From positions 310,001 to 374,000 of the forward strand of contig NZ_CP010796.1 in NCBI RefSeq assembly GCF_001483965.1: a DNA stretch of 64,000 nt, given 5' to 3'. Position 1 is the stretch's first letter; the number at the start of each line of letters is the position of its first letter. The notes beneath the pieces are model-generated. The model was not told where the DNA came from and ran no database searches. It saw only the letters and a program-made list of their open reading frames with translations. A program made the translations under genes and the position numbers. This document shows positions 55,009-61,629 of the stretch, piece by piece. Source of the stretch: Carnobacterium sp. CP1. GTDB taxonomy: Bacteria; Bacillota; Bacilli; Lactobacillales; Carnobacteriaceae.

Positions 55009-55281
55009 ATGAACAAAGAAAATCATGAACTGCAATCAAAACAAGACGATTCAGCTTCTTTCCTTGAAGAAGTTAAAGCACCAGGGTTTGGAGTTAATCC
55101 AATACCAGAAGGGCCGGAAATCCAAAATCCTGGAGAAGATCCGATTGATCATCCAAAAGCACCAGAAATAGAAGATGAACCCTTAAAAGAACCTACGATA
55201 CCCGATATCGGAAAAGATCCAATCGACTATCCGAAAGCGCCACAAGTAGAAGAACCAGGAGATATTCCGGAAAAACCTTAA
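55009..55281 (+). CDS. Small proline- and acid-rich repeat protein
   Basis: Product of 90 residues that I do not recognise. The N-terminal 25 residues are polar (NKENHELQSKQDDSASF). The rest is Pro/Glu/Asp/Ile-rich with two copies of a DPID(H/Y)PKAPxxE unit (about 43-54 and 69-80), interleaved with EEPG and PEIP-like pieces. It has no Cys, no signal peptide and no membrane helix, so it is probably disordered. The ATG is preceded by AAAGGAG. It has its own terminator and borders the tRNA-Ser/prophage junction. Confidence 0.65.
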   Translation: MNKENHELQSKQDDSASFLEEVKAPGFGVNPIPEGPEIQNPGEDPIDHPKAPEIEDEPLKEPTIPDIGKDPIDYPKAPQVEEPGDIPEKP

Positions 55282-55324
55282 TAGAGGAAAAAGAATACAA
55301 CTATAATAGATTATTTATTAAAAG

Positions 55325-55359
55325 AAAGAGTTACAGCTAAAATGATTGTAGCTCTTTTT
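55325..55359 (+). terminator. Intrinsic terminator after the repeat-protein gene
   Basis: AAAGAGTTACA pairs with TGTAGCTCTTT (one G-T pair), then T residues. Confidence 0.75.
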
Positions 55360-55440
55360 GTGCTTATAAAAAGAGACGGATTCAAATTTTTAATAGCGTT
55401 AGAAGGTCATCAAGAGTCATGCTAGTGGATTTCAATATCA

Positions 55441-55469
55441 TTGTTTTTGGTCGTATTTCAGAGTATAAT
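55441..55469 (+). promoter_or_regulatory. Promoter of tRNA-Ser
   Basis: TATAAT at 55464-55469 lies 14 bases before the tRNA; TTGTTT at 55441-55446 is 17 bases further upstream as a weak -35. Confidence 0.6.
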
Positions 55470-55483
55470 TAAGAACAGATTTT

Positions 55484-55574
55484 GGAAGATTACCCAAGTC
55501 TGGCTGAAGGGGACGGTCTCGAAAACCGTTAGACGGGTTTTGCTCGTGCAAGGGTTCGAATCCCTTATCTTCCG
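55484..55574 (+). tRNA. tRNA-Ser (anticodon CGA)
   Basis: A 91-base cloverleaf: acceptor GGAAGAT (55484-55490) pairs with ATCTTCC (55567-55573), the anticodon loop CTCGAAA reads UCG codons, a long variable arm is typical of serine tRNAs, and the T-arm contains GGTTCGAATCC. The CCA end is not encoded. The prophage integrase lies 114 bases downstream, so the 3' half of this gene is the likely attachment site. Confidence 0.97.
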
Positions 55575-55687
55575 TAACAAGCATTATTCTGGGTTATACT
55601 GTACAACCTGAAAAGCAACTAAACGTTGTTATATCAACGTTTGAATCGTTTTGTTATACGGGAACGAGTGTTTGTGTTATTCTGCAT

Positions 55688-56869
55688 TTAAACACCTCTG
55701 CTCACATCCTGCTCACTTTTTTTATGCCCAGATTCAGCGGAATGTGTATATAAATCATTCATCGTGATACTTACTTGCTCACTTTCACGTTGGCTCAATT
55801 CATCTATGATGTGACCGTACGTTTGCAAAGTAGTAACAATCGTTTCGTGCCCAAGACGTTTAGAAATGTATTTGATATTCAAATCATTGTAAATCATAAT
55901 GGAAGCGTGAGTGTGGCGAAGAGAATGGGAAGTTATTTCTTGGACACCAGCTTTAACACACAAACGCTTTAACGTTTTATTCATACCAGCATTAGAAGTT
56001 AAAGTTAATTGACGATCAATAAAGACAAGATTTTTCTTATTTCTAAGTCCAGACGAAAGTTGTCGTTTGGCTTGGTATAGTTTTAATTCATTCAAAATAG
56101 ACAATGTTTGGTCATCGATCGTTATGACGCGGTTAGATGATTTGTTTTTTGTAGGAGCAAAGTCATGTTTATGTTCGTAATCCCAAGTTTTATTGATTCT
56201 GACGGTCTTATTTTTAAAATCGACACAATCCCAGGTAAGTCCTAATGTTTCCGAAAATCGGCATCCAGTTGCTAAACCAAAAACAATCATGTACCTAGAA
56301 GCATACATGGGATTTAGATTACTAATTGTCTCTTTTAAAAGAAGAGAGGCTTCAGTTTGGCTGAGATACTTAGAAGATTCTTTTTGAGCCTCTACAGTGC
56401 CTTTTACGAATGCCCTATAAGAAGGGTCTCGGATTATAGCTCCAGCTTCGTGTGCATCACGTAAACAAGCTCTAGTATACGTATGAATCTTTTTAACAGT
56501 AGCAGTGGCATGACCATTTCCATAATCATTCAAAAAAGACTGATACATCACTTTATCAATTTCTTTTAACTTAGTTTTTTTGAAGAACCTTTTAGCTACG
56601 CTTATGCTGAGTAGGATGTCGCGATCGTTTCTGTTTGAAAATTTACCTTTTCTGAATACTTTATACCAATTCTCGAAATAATCTATAAAAGGGGAGTTAC
56701 CGTCTAATACAGAACCTCCGCGCCTTAACCTTGACTCCAAAGCTTCGGCTGCTGCTTGAGCTTCACGTTTGGTTCGGAATCCTTTTTCCATTAATTGAAT
56801 TCTTTCTTCGTTGACCACTACGTTTGTTCTATATCGCCACCCTGACTTTAATTTAGTATATGTTGCCAT
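55688..56869 (-). CDS. int: Phage tyrosine integrase
   Basis: Product of 393 residues. An N-terminal arm-binding domain (about 1-60, YTKLKSGWRYRTNV) and a SAM-like core-binding domain (about 62-150) precede the catalytic domain: GLATGCRFSETLGL (Arg) near 205, the beta-strand Lys region DFAPTKNKSSNRVI, HSLRHTHASIMIYN near 320 and LGHETIVTTLQTYGHI with the nucleophile Tyr near 352. It should integrate into and excise from the adjacent tRNA-Ser. The ribosome site AAGGAG is 13 bases from the ATG, so the start is slightly uncertain. Confidence 0.95.
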   Translation of the reverse strand: MATYTKLKSGWRYRTNVVVNEERIQLMEKGFRTKREAQAAAEALESRLRRGGSVLDGNSPFIDYFENWYKVFRKGKFSNRNDRDILLSISVAKRFFKKTKLKEIDKVMYQSFLNDYGNGHATATVKKIHTYTRACLRDAHEAGAIIRDPSYRAFVKGTVEAQKESSKYLSQTEASLLLKETISNLNPMYASRYMIVFGLATGCRFSETLGLTWDCVDFKNKTVRINKTWDYEHKHDFAPTKNKSSNRVITIDDQTLSILNELKLYQAKRQLSSGLRNKKNLVFIDRQLTLTSNAGMNKTLKRLCVKAGVQEITSHSLRHTHASIMIYNDLNIKYISKRLGHETIVTTLQTYGHIIDELSQRESEQVSITMNDLYTHSAESGHKKSEQDVSRGV

Positions 56870-56900
56870 TTTGGTTATAACACTCCTTCCGGATTATGTG

Positions 56901-56934
56901 CTATAATAGGGCTTGTCAAATAGCCCTATTATAG
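56901..56934. repeat. Perfect 13-bp inverted repeat with mirrored -10 boxes
   Basis: CTATAATAGGGCT (56901-56913) and AGCCCTATTATAG (56922-56934) flank TGTCAAAT. Each arm contains TATAAT reading inward on its own strand. It lies 32 bases upstream of the integrase start, so it could be an int operator/promoter or a stem in a small RNA. Confidence 0.75.
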
Positions 56935-56976
56935 GCATTTGATAATAGTGTTCTTCTTTGGATGCTATTCAAGCTC

Positions 56977-57019
56977 GATCACACTCAATCTTTGGTAGGG
57001 GAGAGTGTGATCTTTTTTT
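56977..57019 (+). terminator. Rightward intrinsic terminator between two leftward genes
   Basis: GATCACACTC (56977-56986) pairs with GAGTGTGATC (57003-57012), followed by seven T residues on the plus strand. Both neighbouring genes are leftward, so this implies a rightward transcript between 56870 and 57019 or a block to rightward readthrough. Confidence 0.7.
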
Positions 57020-57209
57020 ATCTTTCAGTCATTAAAACTTCGATACCGGACCTAGTTCTACCGATGGTATTTTTGTATTTATCTACATATACTGAATCAA
57101 ATAAAGGTGCGACAATACCATCAATTTCACAATAGTCTTCTTCTGACAAATCATCATAAGTTTTGTATTTCTTTTTTATATCAAAAGGTATTATCTTTTT
57201 GTTAGACAT
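57018..57209 (-). CDS. Small prophage protein of 63 residues
   Basis: Unrecognised family. Soluble and charged (KKIIPFDIKKKYKTYDDLSEEDYCEIDG, which divides into a Lys-rich start and an acidic patch; here KKIIPFDIKKKY and LSEEDYCEID). An AAAGGAG site lies 7 bases before the ATG. It sits between the lipoprotein gene and int on the lysogeny strand, so it may be expressed in the lysogen. Its TAA stop overlaps the T-run of the opposing terminator. Confidence 0.6.
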   Translation of the reverse strand: MSNKKIIPFDIKKKYKTYDDLSEEDYCEIDGIVAPLFDSVYVDKYKNTIGRTRSGIEVLMTER

Positions 57210-57247
57210 ATTAATTCTCCTTTGTTAAAGCTTTAGAAGCCTTTATC

Positions 57248-57910
57248 TTAATCGAATTTTACTTCTACCGGTTGAGAACCTAACGAATCGTAAGTGTCAA
57301 AATCTACTGGGTCAATATAAAACTTAACTGAACTTATATCCGAGTGTGGAATAGCGACATGTCCCAATTGGTTTGAAGCTTTACTTCCTGCTTCAAGTTG
57401 TAAGGTTTCATCAGAGTACATAAACCTCTCGATTTGTTCACCATCGGATAAAATGACTTTCCCAACAGCAGCGTTATCAATTTTAAAGTCATTTTTGTTT
57501 TCTACTGTATAATCAAATTGTAAGTCATAGCCTTGATTCCCTTCAAATCCATACCACGCGTTGGCAGTTTCTTGAAAAGATTCAGGAATATCAACAAAGT
57601 TTATAATTTTAACGTTTCCGAACGTGACGAAAACATTAGGTGCCACTTCTACTTGGTTCCCCGGACTGGCTATTTTTATTAATTCTAGCTTTCCAAGATC
57701 ATTATCGTTTTTGTATTGTCCAGCTTCCAAAAGTTCGCCTTTTTCAACTAACTTAGAATCTTTTTTAGGTTCACTTTCTTTAGAACTATCCTTCTCAACC
57801 AGTGCCGCTCTTGATGTCTCTTGGGCTTTGTTTTCTGTGTTATCTACGCCACACGCTCCTAAAATAAAGCCACATAGACCGACTACAGCTAGCAATTTAA
57901 ATTTCATCAT
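57248..57910 (-). CDS. Prophage-encoded lipoprotein
   Basis: Product of 220 residues. A signal peptide runs to the lipobox LGAC (Cys near residue 20), followed by a Lys/Glu/Ser linker (about 25-65) and a beta-rich domain (about 70-215; FVTFGNVKIINFVDIPE, YDLQFDYTVENKNDF) of the immunoglobulin-like type seen in DUF5067/DUF4352-type surface proteins. In this lysogeny position such proteins often act in superinfection exclusion or host conversion, which is inference here. AGGAGG lies 7 bases before the ATG. Confidence 0.75.
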   Translation of the reverse strand: MMKFKLLAVVGLCGFILGACGVDNTENKAQETSRAALVEKDSSKESEPKKDSKLVEKGELLEAGQYKNDNDLGKLELIKIASPGNQVEVAPNVFVTFGNVKIINFVDIPESFQETANAWYGFEGNQGYDLQFDYTVENKNDFKIDNAAVGKVILSDGEQIERFMYSDETLQLEAGSKASNQLGHVAIPHSDISSVKFYIDPVDFDTYDSLGSQPVEVKFD

Positions 57911-57947
57911 TTTTTATCCTCCTAATAATATATGTATTTTAATTATA

Positions 57948-57980
57948 ACCTTCCGTCATTTAAACGGTAGGTATTTTTTT
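57948..57980 (+). terminator. Rightward terminator-like hairpin between leftward genes
   Basis: ACCTTCCGT (57948-57956) pairs with ACGGTAGGT (57964-57972) with one mismatch, followed by ATTTTTTT on the plus strand. Again the T-run is opposite to the direction of both neighbouring genes. Confidence 0.55.
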
Positions 57981-57982
57981 GT

Positions 57983-58633
57983 TTAAAATTTCATACCTAT
58001 AGGAGTCATGGCCCAAACTAATTTCCCTATAATAGAAATACTGTCGCATTCGCCTTTGGTGCAATCATAAATTTGGTTATGATGTTCAGAATTAGTTGAC
58101 TCGGGTTGAAGCATAATTGTTTCACCCATTTTATAAAACCTTTTTAAAGTAGCTTCTGTGTGGTTAACGCGAACAACACCAATTTCCCCATTCTCTAAGT
58201 TTGTACAAGGATCGATTAAAACATAAGCTCCTTCCATAAGAATCTTGTTCATGCTGTCTCCTTTTAATTCTAGAAGGTACGCTTCAGGATATTGCTGGTT
58301 AATTTCATAAGGCACAGATATCATTTCAGGGGTTTCGAACATTTCTAAAGGATATCCCGCAGCAACAGCACCTTTTAATTCTTTGTAAGATGATTTGCTA
58401 ATAGTTTTTTGGTGTATATCATCGGCTGACGTTAAATCAGATATGTTAACTCCGAAATGATCTGATAGTTTTTGTAAATTACCACCGCGTGCCATCTTCT
58501 TTCCGTTTTTCCAATCGTTTACCGTTGAGTAGGCTATACCGGTTTTTTCGGATACTTCAGTTGCAGTTTCATTTTTTAATTCCATTAATCTGTTTAAATT
58601 TTTAGAAAAAATACTTTTTATATCTTCTGCCAT
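57983..58633 (-). CDS. CI-like repressor, XRE helix-turn-helix plus S24 peptidase domain
   Basis: Product of 216 residues. The N-terminal helix-turn-helix (about 10-70; NRLMELKNETATEVSEKTG, AYSTVNDWKNGK) binds DNA. A linker with the likely self-cleavage site AVAAGYP near 91 leads to the LexA-like S24 domain, with catalytic Ser in KGDSMNKIL near 126 and Lys in EATLKRFYK near 163. RecA-stimulated self-cleavage would induce the prophage. It is divergent from the Cro-like gene across a 171-base region with three copies of one 15-bp palindrome. Confidence 0.93.
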   Translation of the reverse strand: MAEDIKSIFSKNLNRLMELKNETATEVSEKTGIAYSTVNDWKNGKKMARGGNLQKLSDHFGVNISDLTSADDIHQKTISKSSYKELKGAVAAGYPLEMFETPEMISVPYEINQQYPEAYLLELKGDSMNKILMEGAYVLIDPCTNLENGEIGVVRVNHTEATLKRFYKMGETIMLQPESTNSEHHNQIYDCTKGECDSISIIGKLVWAMTPIGMKF

Positions 58634-58679
58634 TTTTGATTCTCCTTCATGAATTTCCCGTATTCGTTAATATCATAAT

Positions 58680-58772
58680 AACGCATAAAGCATTATAATA
58701 CTAGCAAAAAGAAAATATTTTTTCGCTTTTAGCGTTAAAGTAGTTGCTTTACCGCATAAAGCGGTATATAAT
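58680..58772. promoter_or_regulatory. Lysis-lysogeny operator region with three palindromic operators
   Basis: Three copies of a 15-bp palindrome fitting AMCGCWWAAAGCGRW on one strand: 58680-58694 (right arm degenerate), 58722-58736 (inverted) and 58751-58765 (perfect, ACCGC and GCGGT arms). The third lies exactly between TTGCTT (58744-58749) and TATAAT (58767-58772), the rightward promoter of the Cro-like gene. The first overlaps a leftward TATAAT (58692-58697) for the repressor gene. Confidence 0.85.
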
Positions 58773-58804
58773 GAATATATCGATAAGGAAAGGAGTTATA
58801 GAAA

Positions 58805-59065
58805 ATGACTACTAAGGATAAAATACCTTACTATTTAAAGTTCACTTTAGCCAGTTTGCGAATTAGGAAAGGCTGGACCCAAGAAGAAGCAGCAAGTAAG
58901 TTAGGAATGGGCAGGGATACGCTAAGATCCTATGAAAAAGATAGTAGCAAATTAGATTATGAAACTATTGAAAAAGTTGAAAAGGTCTATAACATTCCTC
59001 AAGATTATATTTTTTTTGGAAAAGATACCGCTTTTAGCGTTATTTTAGAAAAAGAAAAGAAATAA
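58805..59065 (+). CDS. Cro-like XRE regulator
   Basis: Product of 86 residues with a helix-turn-helix at about 15-65 (LRIRKGWTQEEAASKLGMGR, LRSYEKDSSKLDYETIEKV). AAAGGAG precedes the ATG. First gene of the rightward early block, opposite CI. A fourth copy of the operator palindrome lies inside its last codons (59026-59040), which could allow feedback on the downstream genes. Confidence 0.85.
   Translation: MTTKDKIPYYLKFTLASLRIRKGWTQEEAASKLGMGRDTLRSYEKDSSKLDYETIEKVEKVYNIPQDYIFFGKDTAFSVILEKEKK
59026..59040. promoter_or_regulatory. Fourth copy of the CI/Cro operator palindrome, inside the cro-like gene
   Basis: ACCGCTTTTAGCGTT matches the inverted operator at 58722-58736 in 13 of 15 positions and keeps the CGC/GCG arms. 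It lies 62 bases before the antirepressor start. Confidence 0.65.
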
Positions 59066-59101
59066 TTAATTTAAAAATAAATATAGAAAGAAGGTAACTA
59101 A

Positions 59102-59809
59102 ATGTCGGTTATAGAAATATTTAATTTTGAAGCATCTGCTGTAAGAACAAAACTAATCGATGAGGAACCTTGGTTTGTTGGGAAAGATATAGCAGAAATA
59201 TTAGGCTATAGCGAACCTCATAAAGCTATTCAAAGACATGTAGATGAAGAGGATAGGATGAAACATCCCATCCCTACAACTAGTGGTACACAAGAAATGT
59301 TTTTAGTGAACGAATCAGGCATGTATGGTTTGGTTTTTGGTTCCAAAATGCCTAATGCTACTAAGTTTAAACGTTGGGTTACAAATGAGGTACTTCCCTC
59401 CATTCGTAAAACAGGAGGCTATCAAATTCCAAAAGATCCTATGAGTGCATTAAAGCTAATGTTTCAAGCAACAGAGGAAACGAAAGAAGATGTCGAAGAA
59501 GTTAAAAAGCGAGTGTACAACCTAGAAGAAAATAGTAGCTTGAGCCCTGGAGAATACAACTATCTCAGTAGACGTATTTCTCAACGGGTATTCCAAGTTG
59601 GGAGGGACCGCTCGTATAATATGAACAAAAAACAAAAATCAGAATTGTTTAAAGCTCTAAACAGTGAAATATCTTCTATCACAGGTGTGAAGACACGTTC
59701 CCAATTAAAAAACAAGCATTTTAATTCAGTGATTGATTTTATAGATGATTGGGAACCATCTAAGGCAACGACAGTAGTAGTTAAGCAGTTAGAGCTGGAG
59801 GTAATTTAA
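59102..59809 (+). CDS. Phage antirepressor, BRO-N plus ORF6C-type domain
   Basis: Product of 235 residues. The BRO-N domain (about 1-110; EPWFVGKDIAEILGYSEPHK, HVDEEDRM, LVNESGMYGLVFGSK, FKRWVTNEVLPSIRKTGGY) is linked by a short coiled coil (about 120-150) to a C-terminal domain resembling ORF6C (about 155-230; SRRISQRVFQVGR, LNSEISSITGVKTR). Such proteins bind or counteract the repressor during induction. AGAAGG lies before the ATG. The next small gene starts at its stop codon. Confidence 0.88.
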   Translation: MSVIEIFNFEASAVRTKLIDEEPWFVGKDIAEILGYSEPHKAIQRHVDEEDRMKHPIPTTSGTQEMFLVNESGMYGLVFGSKMPNATKFKRWVTNEVLPSIRKTGGYQIPKDPMSALKLMFQATEETKEDVEEVKKRVYNLEENSSLSPGEYNYLSRRISQRVFQVGRDRSYNMNKKQKSELFKALNSEISSITGVKTRSQLKNKHFNSVIDFIDDWEPSKATTVVVKQLELEVI

Positions 59810-59959
59810 GTGAACAATACAAAAATAAATATTGAATATATTAATTTAGACGAACTAAAAAAGCTGATCAACAAGGCTAAGACCCAAGTTGAACAGCTTG
59901 AAAAAACAGTAACTGAACTTTCTGAATTTGAACCGAAAATTAAAAACCTAGAATCTTAA
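59810..59959 (+). CDS. Small coiled-coil prophage protein of 49 residues
   Basis: A GTG-initiated frame encodes MNNTKINIEYINLDELKK then a heptad-like helix (KAKTQVEQLEKTVTELSEF). GGAGG at 59797-59801 lies 8 bases before the GTG, and the start abuts the antirepressor stop, so translation is well supported. Similar mini-proteins after antirepressor genes are common in lactic-acid-bacterium phages; function unknown. Its 3' end overlaps the converging gene by 20 bases. Confidence 0.65.
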   Translation: MNNTKINIEYINLDELKKLINKAKTQVEQLEKTVTELSEFEPKIKNLES

Positions 59960-60275
59960 GAGTGTATTGTTCAGCAGCAGAATTTTTCATATCTTGCCAA
60001 GATTGAAAACTTGAATTATCGCTAATATACACATCTAACTGATTTTCATCAATGGCTTCAAAAGACTCATTATTAGATGCATCGAATCCTCCGGCAATGA
60101 AGAATGAATAGATTTCATCACCGTTCGTATATTTGTTCATAAACGAAGATGAGAAAAGTTCTTCAAAAGGAACAGAATGTTCTCCATTAGCGTTATTAGC
60201 TTTTTTAGATAAATCGTTCAGTTTTTTACTCATATCTTCAAAGCCAGACAATTTAAAATTACTTTTTTTACTCAA
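59940..60275 (-). CDS. Conserved hypothetical prophage protein, opposite strand
   Basis: Product of 111 residues from the TTG at 60275, which has GAGGTGA about 6 bases upstream; a GTG at 60284 overlaps that site. Acidic and soluble: FKLSGFEDMSKKLNDLSKKA, a GEHSVPFEELFSSSFMNKY block near 32 and SSFQSWQDMKNSAAEQY near 90. The pattern resembles a family of unknown function I recall from phages and plasmids of Gram-positives, but I cannot name it. It is the only leftward gene inside the early block and is divergent from the small XRE regulator at 60413. Confidence 0.65.
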   Translation of the reverse strand: MSKKSNFKLSGFEDMSKKLNDLSKKANNANGEHSVPFEELFSSSFMNKYTNGDEIYSFFIAGGFDASNNESFEAIDENQLDVYISDNSSFQSWQDMKNSAAEQYTLKILGF

Positions 60276-60299
60276 TAGAATCACCTCACTTAGTTTATT

Positions 60300-60395
60300 T
60301 TATATAAATCTCAGTTGGTAGATTGGTCGATTTATATAATTACAGTATAACACATAATGTTGTGTGTTCAATATTAAATAACACATCATGTGGTG
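60300..60395. promoter_or_regulatory. Divergent promoter/operator region of the second XRE switch
   Basis: An 11-bp inverted repeat TTATATAAATC (60300-60310) and GATTTATATAA (60329-60339) places AT-rich -10-like boxes on both strands (rightward TATAAT at 60335-60340). Two copies of AACACATNATGTNGTG follow at 60349-60364 and 60380-60395, with starts 31 bases apart. They are the likely operators of the regulator at 60413 and differ from the CI/Cro palindrome. Confidence 0.7.
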
Positions 60396-60412
60396 CATAT
60401 AGGAGGGTATCC

Positions 60413-60610
60413 ATGAATTTATGGGAAAAAATAAACAAGCAGTTAAAAGAAAAGAATCTAACTATTTACGAACTGACAAAAAAAGCTGGAATTTCTCAAA
60501 ACACTCTCTATGAACTAAAAAGTGGGAGGGTGAGTGATTTAAGGTTCAATACAGTTTGTAAGATAGCCGATGCGCTAGAAGTAAGTTTAGATGAATTTAG
60601 AAAGGAGTAA
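60413..60610 (+). CDS. Small XRE-family regulator
   Basis: Product of 65 residues, essentially one helix-turn-helix domain (LKEKNLTIYELTKKAGISQ, TLYELKSGRVSDLRFNTVCK, ADALEVSLDEF). AGGAGGG lies just before the ATG; an in-frame extension from 60323 would cross the operators and is rejected. The size and divergent operator region suggest an autoregulated repressor controlling itself and the leftward gene at 59940-60275. DUF771 follows after 5 bases. Confidence 0.85.
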   Translation: MNLWEKINKQLKEKNLTIYELTKKAGISQNTLYELKSGRVSDLRFNTVCKIADALEVSLDEFRKE

Positions 60611-60615
60611 TTTAA

Positions 60616-60954
60616 ATGCAACAACCACAAACAGTTGAATTGAACATTCTATGGCAGGTGCCAAGTGATTCAATCATTATCAAAAAATCAGAATACGAAG
60701 AGCTGGTTTCAGCTTCTCTTGCAGGCGAAACATGGACCATGAAAGACCTTGAACGTAAAACAAAGAAGAAGGCCATCTGGTTAAGAAAAAACGTACTAGA
60801 TGTACCTGAATTTAGAGAAATATTAGACGTTGATAATGGTGGATGTACCTTTTATCCAGAAACAGGAACCGGTGAACGTTGGGCCTTTCAAGCTTCGAAG
60901 ATGTCTCAGTTCTTAGATGAACACTTCCCAGACATCTACACAAGGAGCGAGTGA
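60616..60954 (+). CDS. DUF771 domain protein
   Basis: Product of 112 residues. The DUF771 pattern is seen in SIIIKKSEYEELVSASLAGETW (here SIIIKKSEYEELV and SLAGETWTMKDLE), KKAIWLRKNVLD and the C-terminal RWAFQASKMSQFLDEHFP. These are early phage proteins with an excisionase-like winged-helix look; function unproven. The ATG follows AAAGGAG closely. It is in a tight run with the XRE regulator and the next ORF. Confidence 0.85.
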   Translation: MQQPQTVELNILWQVPSDSIIIKKSEYEELVSASLAGETWTMKDLERKTKKKAIWLRKNVLDVPEFREILDVDNGGCTFYPETGTGERWAFQASKMSQFLDEHFPDIYTRSE

Positions 60955-60958
60955 GTAA

Positions 60959-61222
60959 GTGAGTAGTGAAGTGATGCTAGCGTTTTTGCAAACTGAATAC
61001 GATAAGGCTCTGGTAAGTAGTGATGTAGTTAAGAGTCTTATTCAGTTAAAGAAGACTGCAGGTAAGTATAAAAAAGAACTAAATAAAAAAGAATACAAAT
61101 TGTTTATAAGTGGAATTACAGAAGCCATTAAAGAATTTGATGAAGAAATTAAAAGGGAAAAGCGTCTGTCAGCTAATCCTCATAAAAAACTTAAGGAGTG
61201 TGAATGGGATGCATATTTTTAA
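60959..61222 (+). CDS. Early prophage protein of 87 residues
   Basis: Unrecognised. Mostly helical and Lys/Glu-rich (SLIQLKKTAGKYKKELNKK, GITEAIKEFDEEIKREKRL). It starts with GTG 11 bases after AAGGAG, 4 bases beyond the DUF771 stop. It overlaps the next small gene by 14 bases, as is common in phage early operons. Confidence 0.65.
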   Translation: MSSEVMLAFLQTEYDKALVSSDVVKSLIQLKKTAGKYKKELNKKEYKLFISGITEAIKEFDEEIKREKRLSANPHKKLKECEWDAYF

Positions 61223-61349
61223 AAGCGTTATTCAAGCATCTAACGAATGGTTTGATTTAGAAACAGAAGAGGATAAGAAGTGGATGTACGGCTACCTTGG
61301 TTTTATGTCAGTAGCTGCAGCTTACTTGATTCTTACGTTTATTTTTTAG
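61209..61349 (+). CDS. Small single-span membrane protein of 46 residues
   Basis: A frame of 46 residues starts MHIFKSVIQASNEWFDLE and ends in one hydrophobic helix (YGYLGFMSVAAAYLILTFIF). AAGGAG lies about 10 bases before the ATG. Its position inside the tightly packed operon and the ribosome site of the next gene right after its stop support it. Function unknown. Confidence 0.6.
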   Translation: MHIFKSVIQASNEWFDLETEEDKKWMYGYLGFMSVAAAYLILTFIF

Positions 61350-61361
61350 GAGGGCTTATGT

Positions 61362-61520
61362 ATGGAAGCAGTTAAGCAAGAAGGAACGTTATACCAAGTA
61401 GGAGGAACAATCAAAATACTTGGCACTGAACACACGATCACCAAATTAAGGTGGAAGCACAGCTATGGCCAACGCATATTATTAGTAACTGTAGCCGATG
61501 GAACAGTCTTTAATGTTTAG
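61362..61520 (+). CDS. Small prophage protein of 52 residues
   Basis: A frame of 52 residues, MEAVKQEGTLYQVGG then IKILGTEHTITKLRWKHSYG and a beta-rich end. AGGAGGG lies 7 bases before the ATG. Predicted as a small beta-barrel-like fold; no family recognised. It is the last gene before a 109-base spacer with a leftward terminator-like hairpin. Confidence 0.6.
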   Translation: MEAVKQEGTLYQVGGTIKILGTEHTITKLRWKHSYGQRILLVTVADGTVFNV

Positions 61521-61524
61521 AAAT

Positions 61525-61558
61525 AAAAAAGACTAACAAATATGCACATTTGTTAGTC
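61525..61558 (-). terminator. Leftward terminator-like hairpin in a rightward operon
   Basis: GACTAACAAAT (61531-61541) pairs perfectly with ATTTGTTAGTC (61548-61558). The A-run at 61525-61530 becomes a T-run on the minus strand, while the plus strand has none, so it acts as a terminator only for leftward transcripts. Confidence 0.65.
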
Positions 61559-61629
61559 GCAAAGTTAAAAACTATGTACGTAAATTATACCATTCAAAAA
61601 TCAAGATTAAAAGAGACGAGGGCTTAAAA

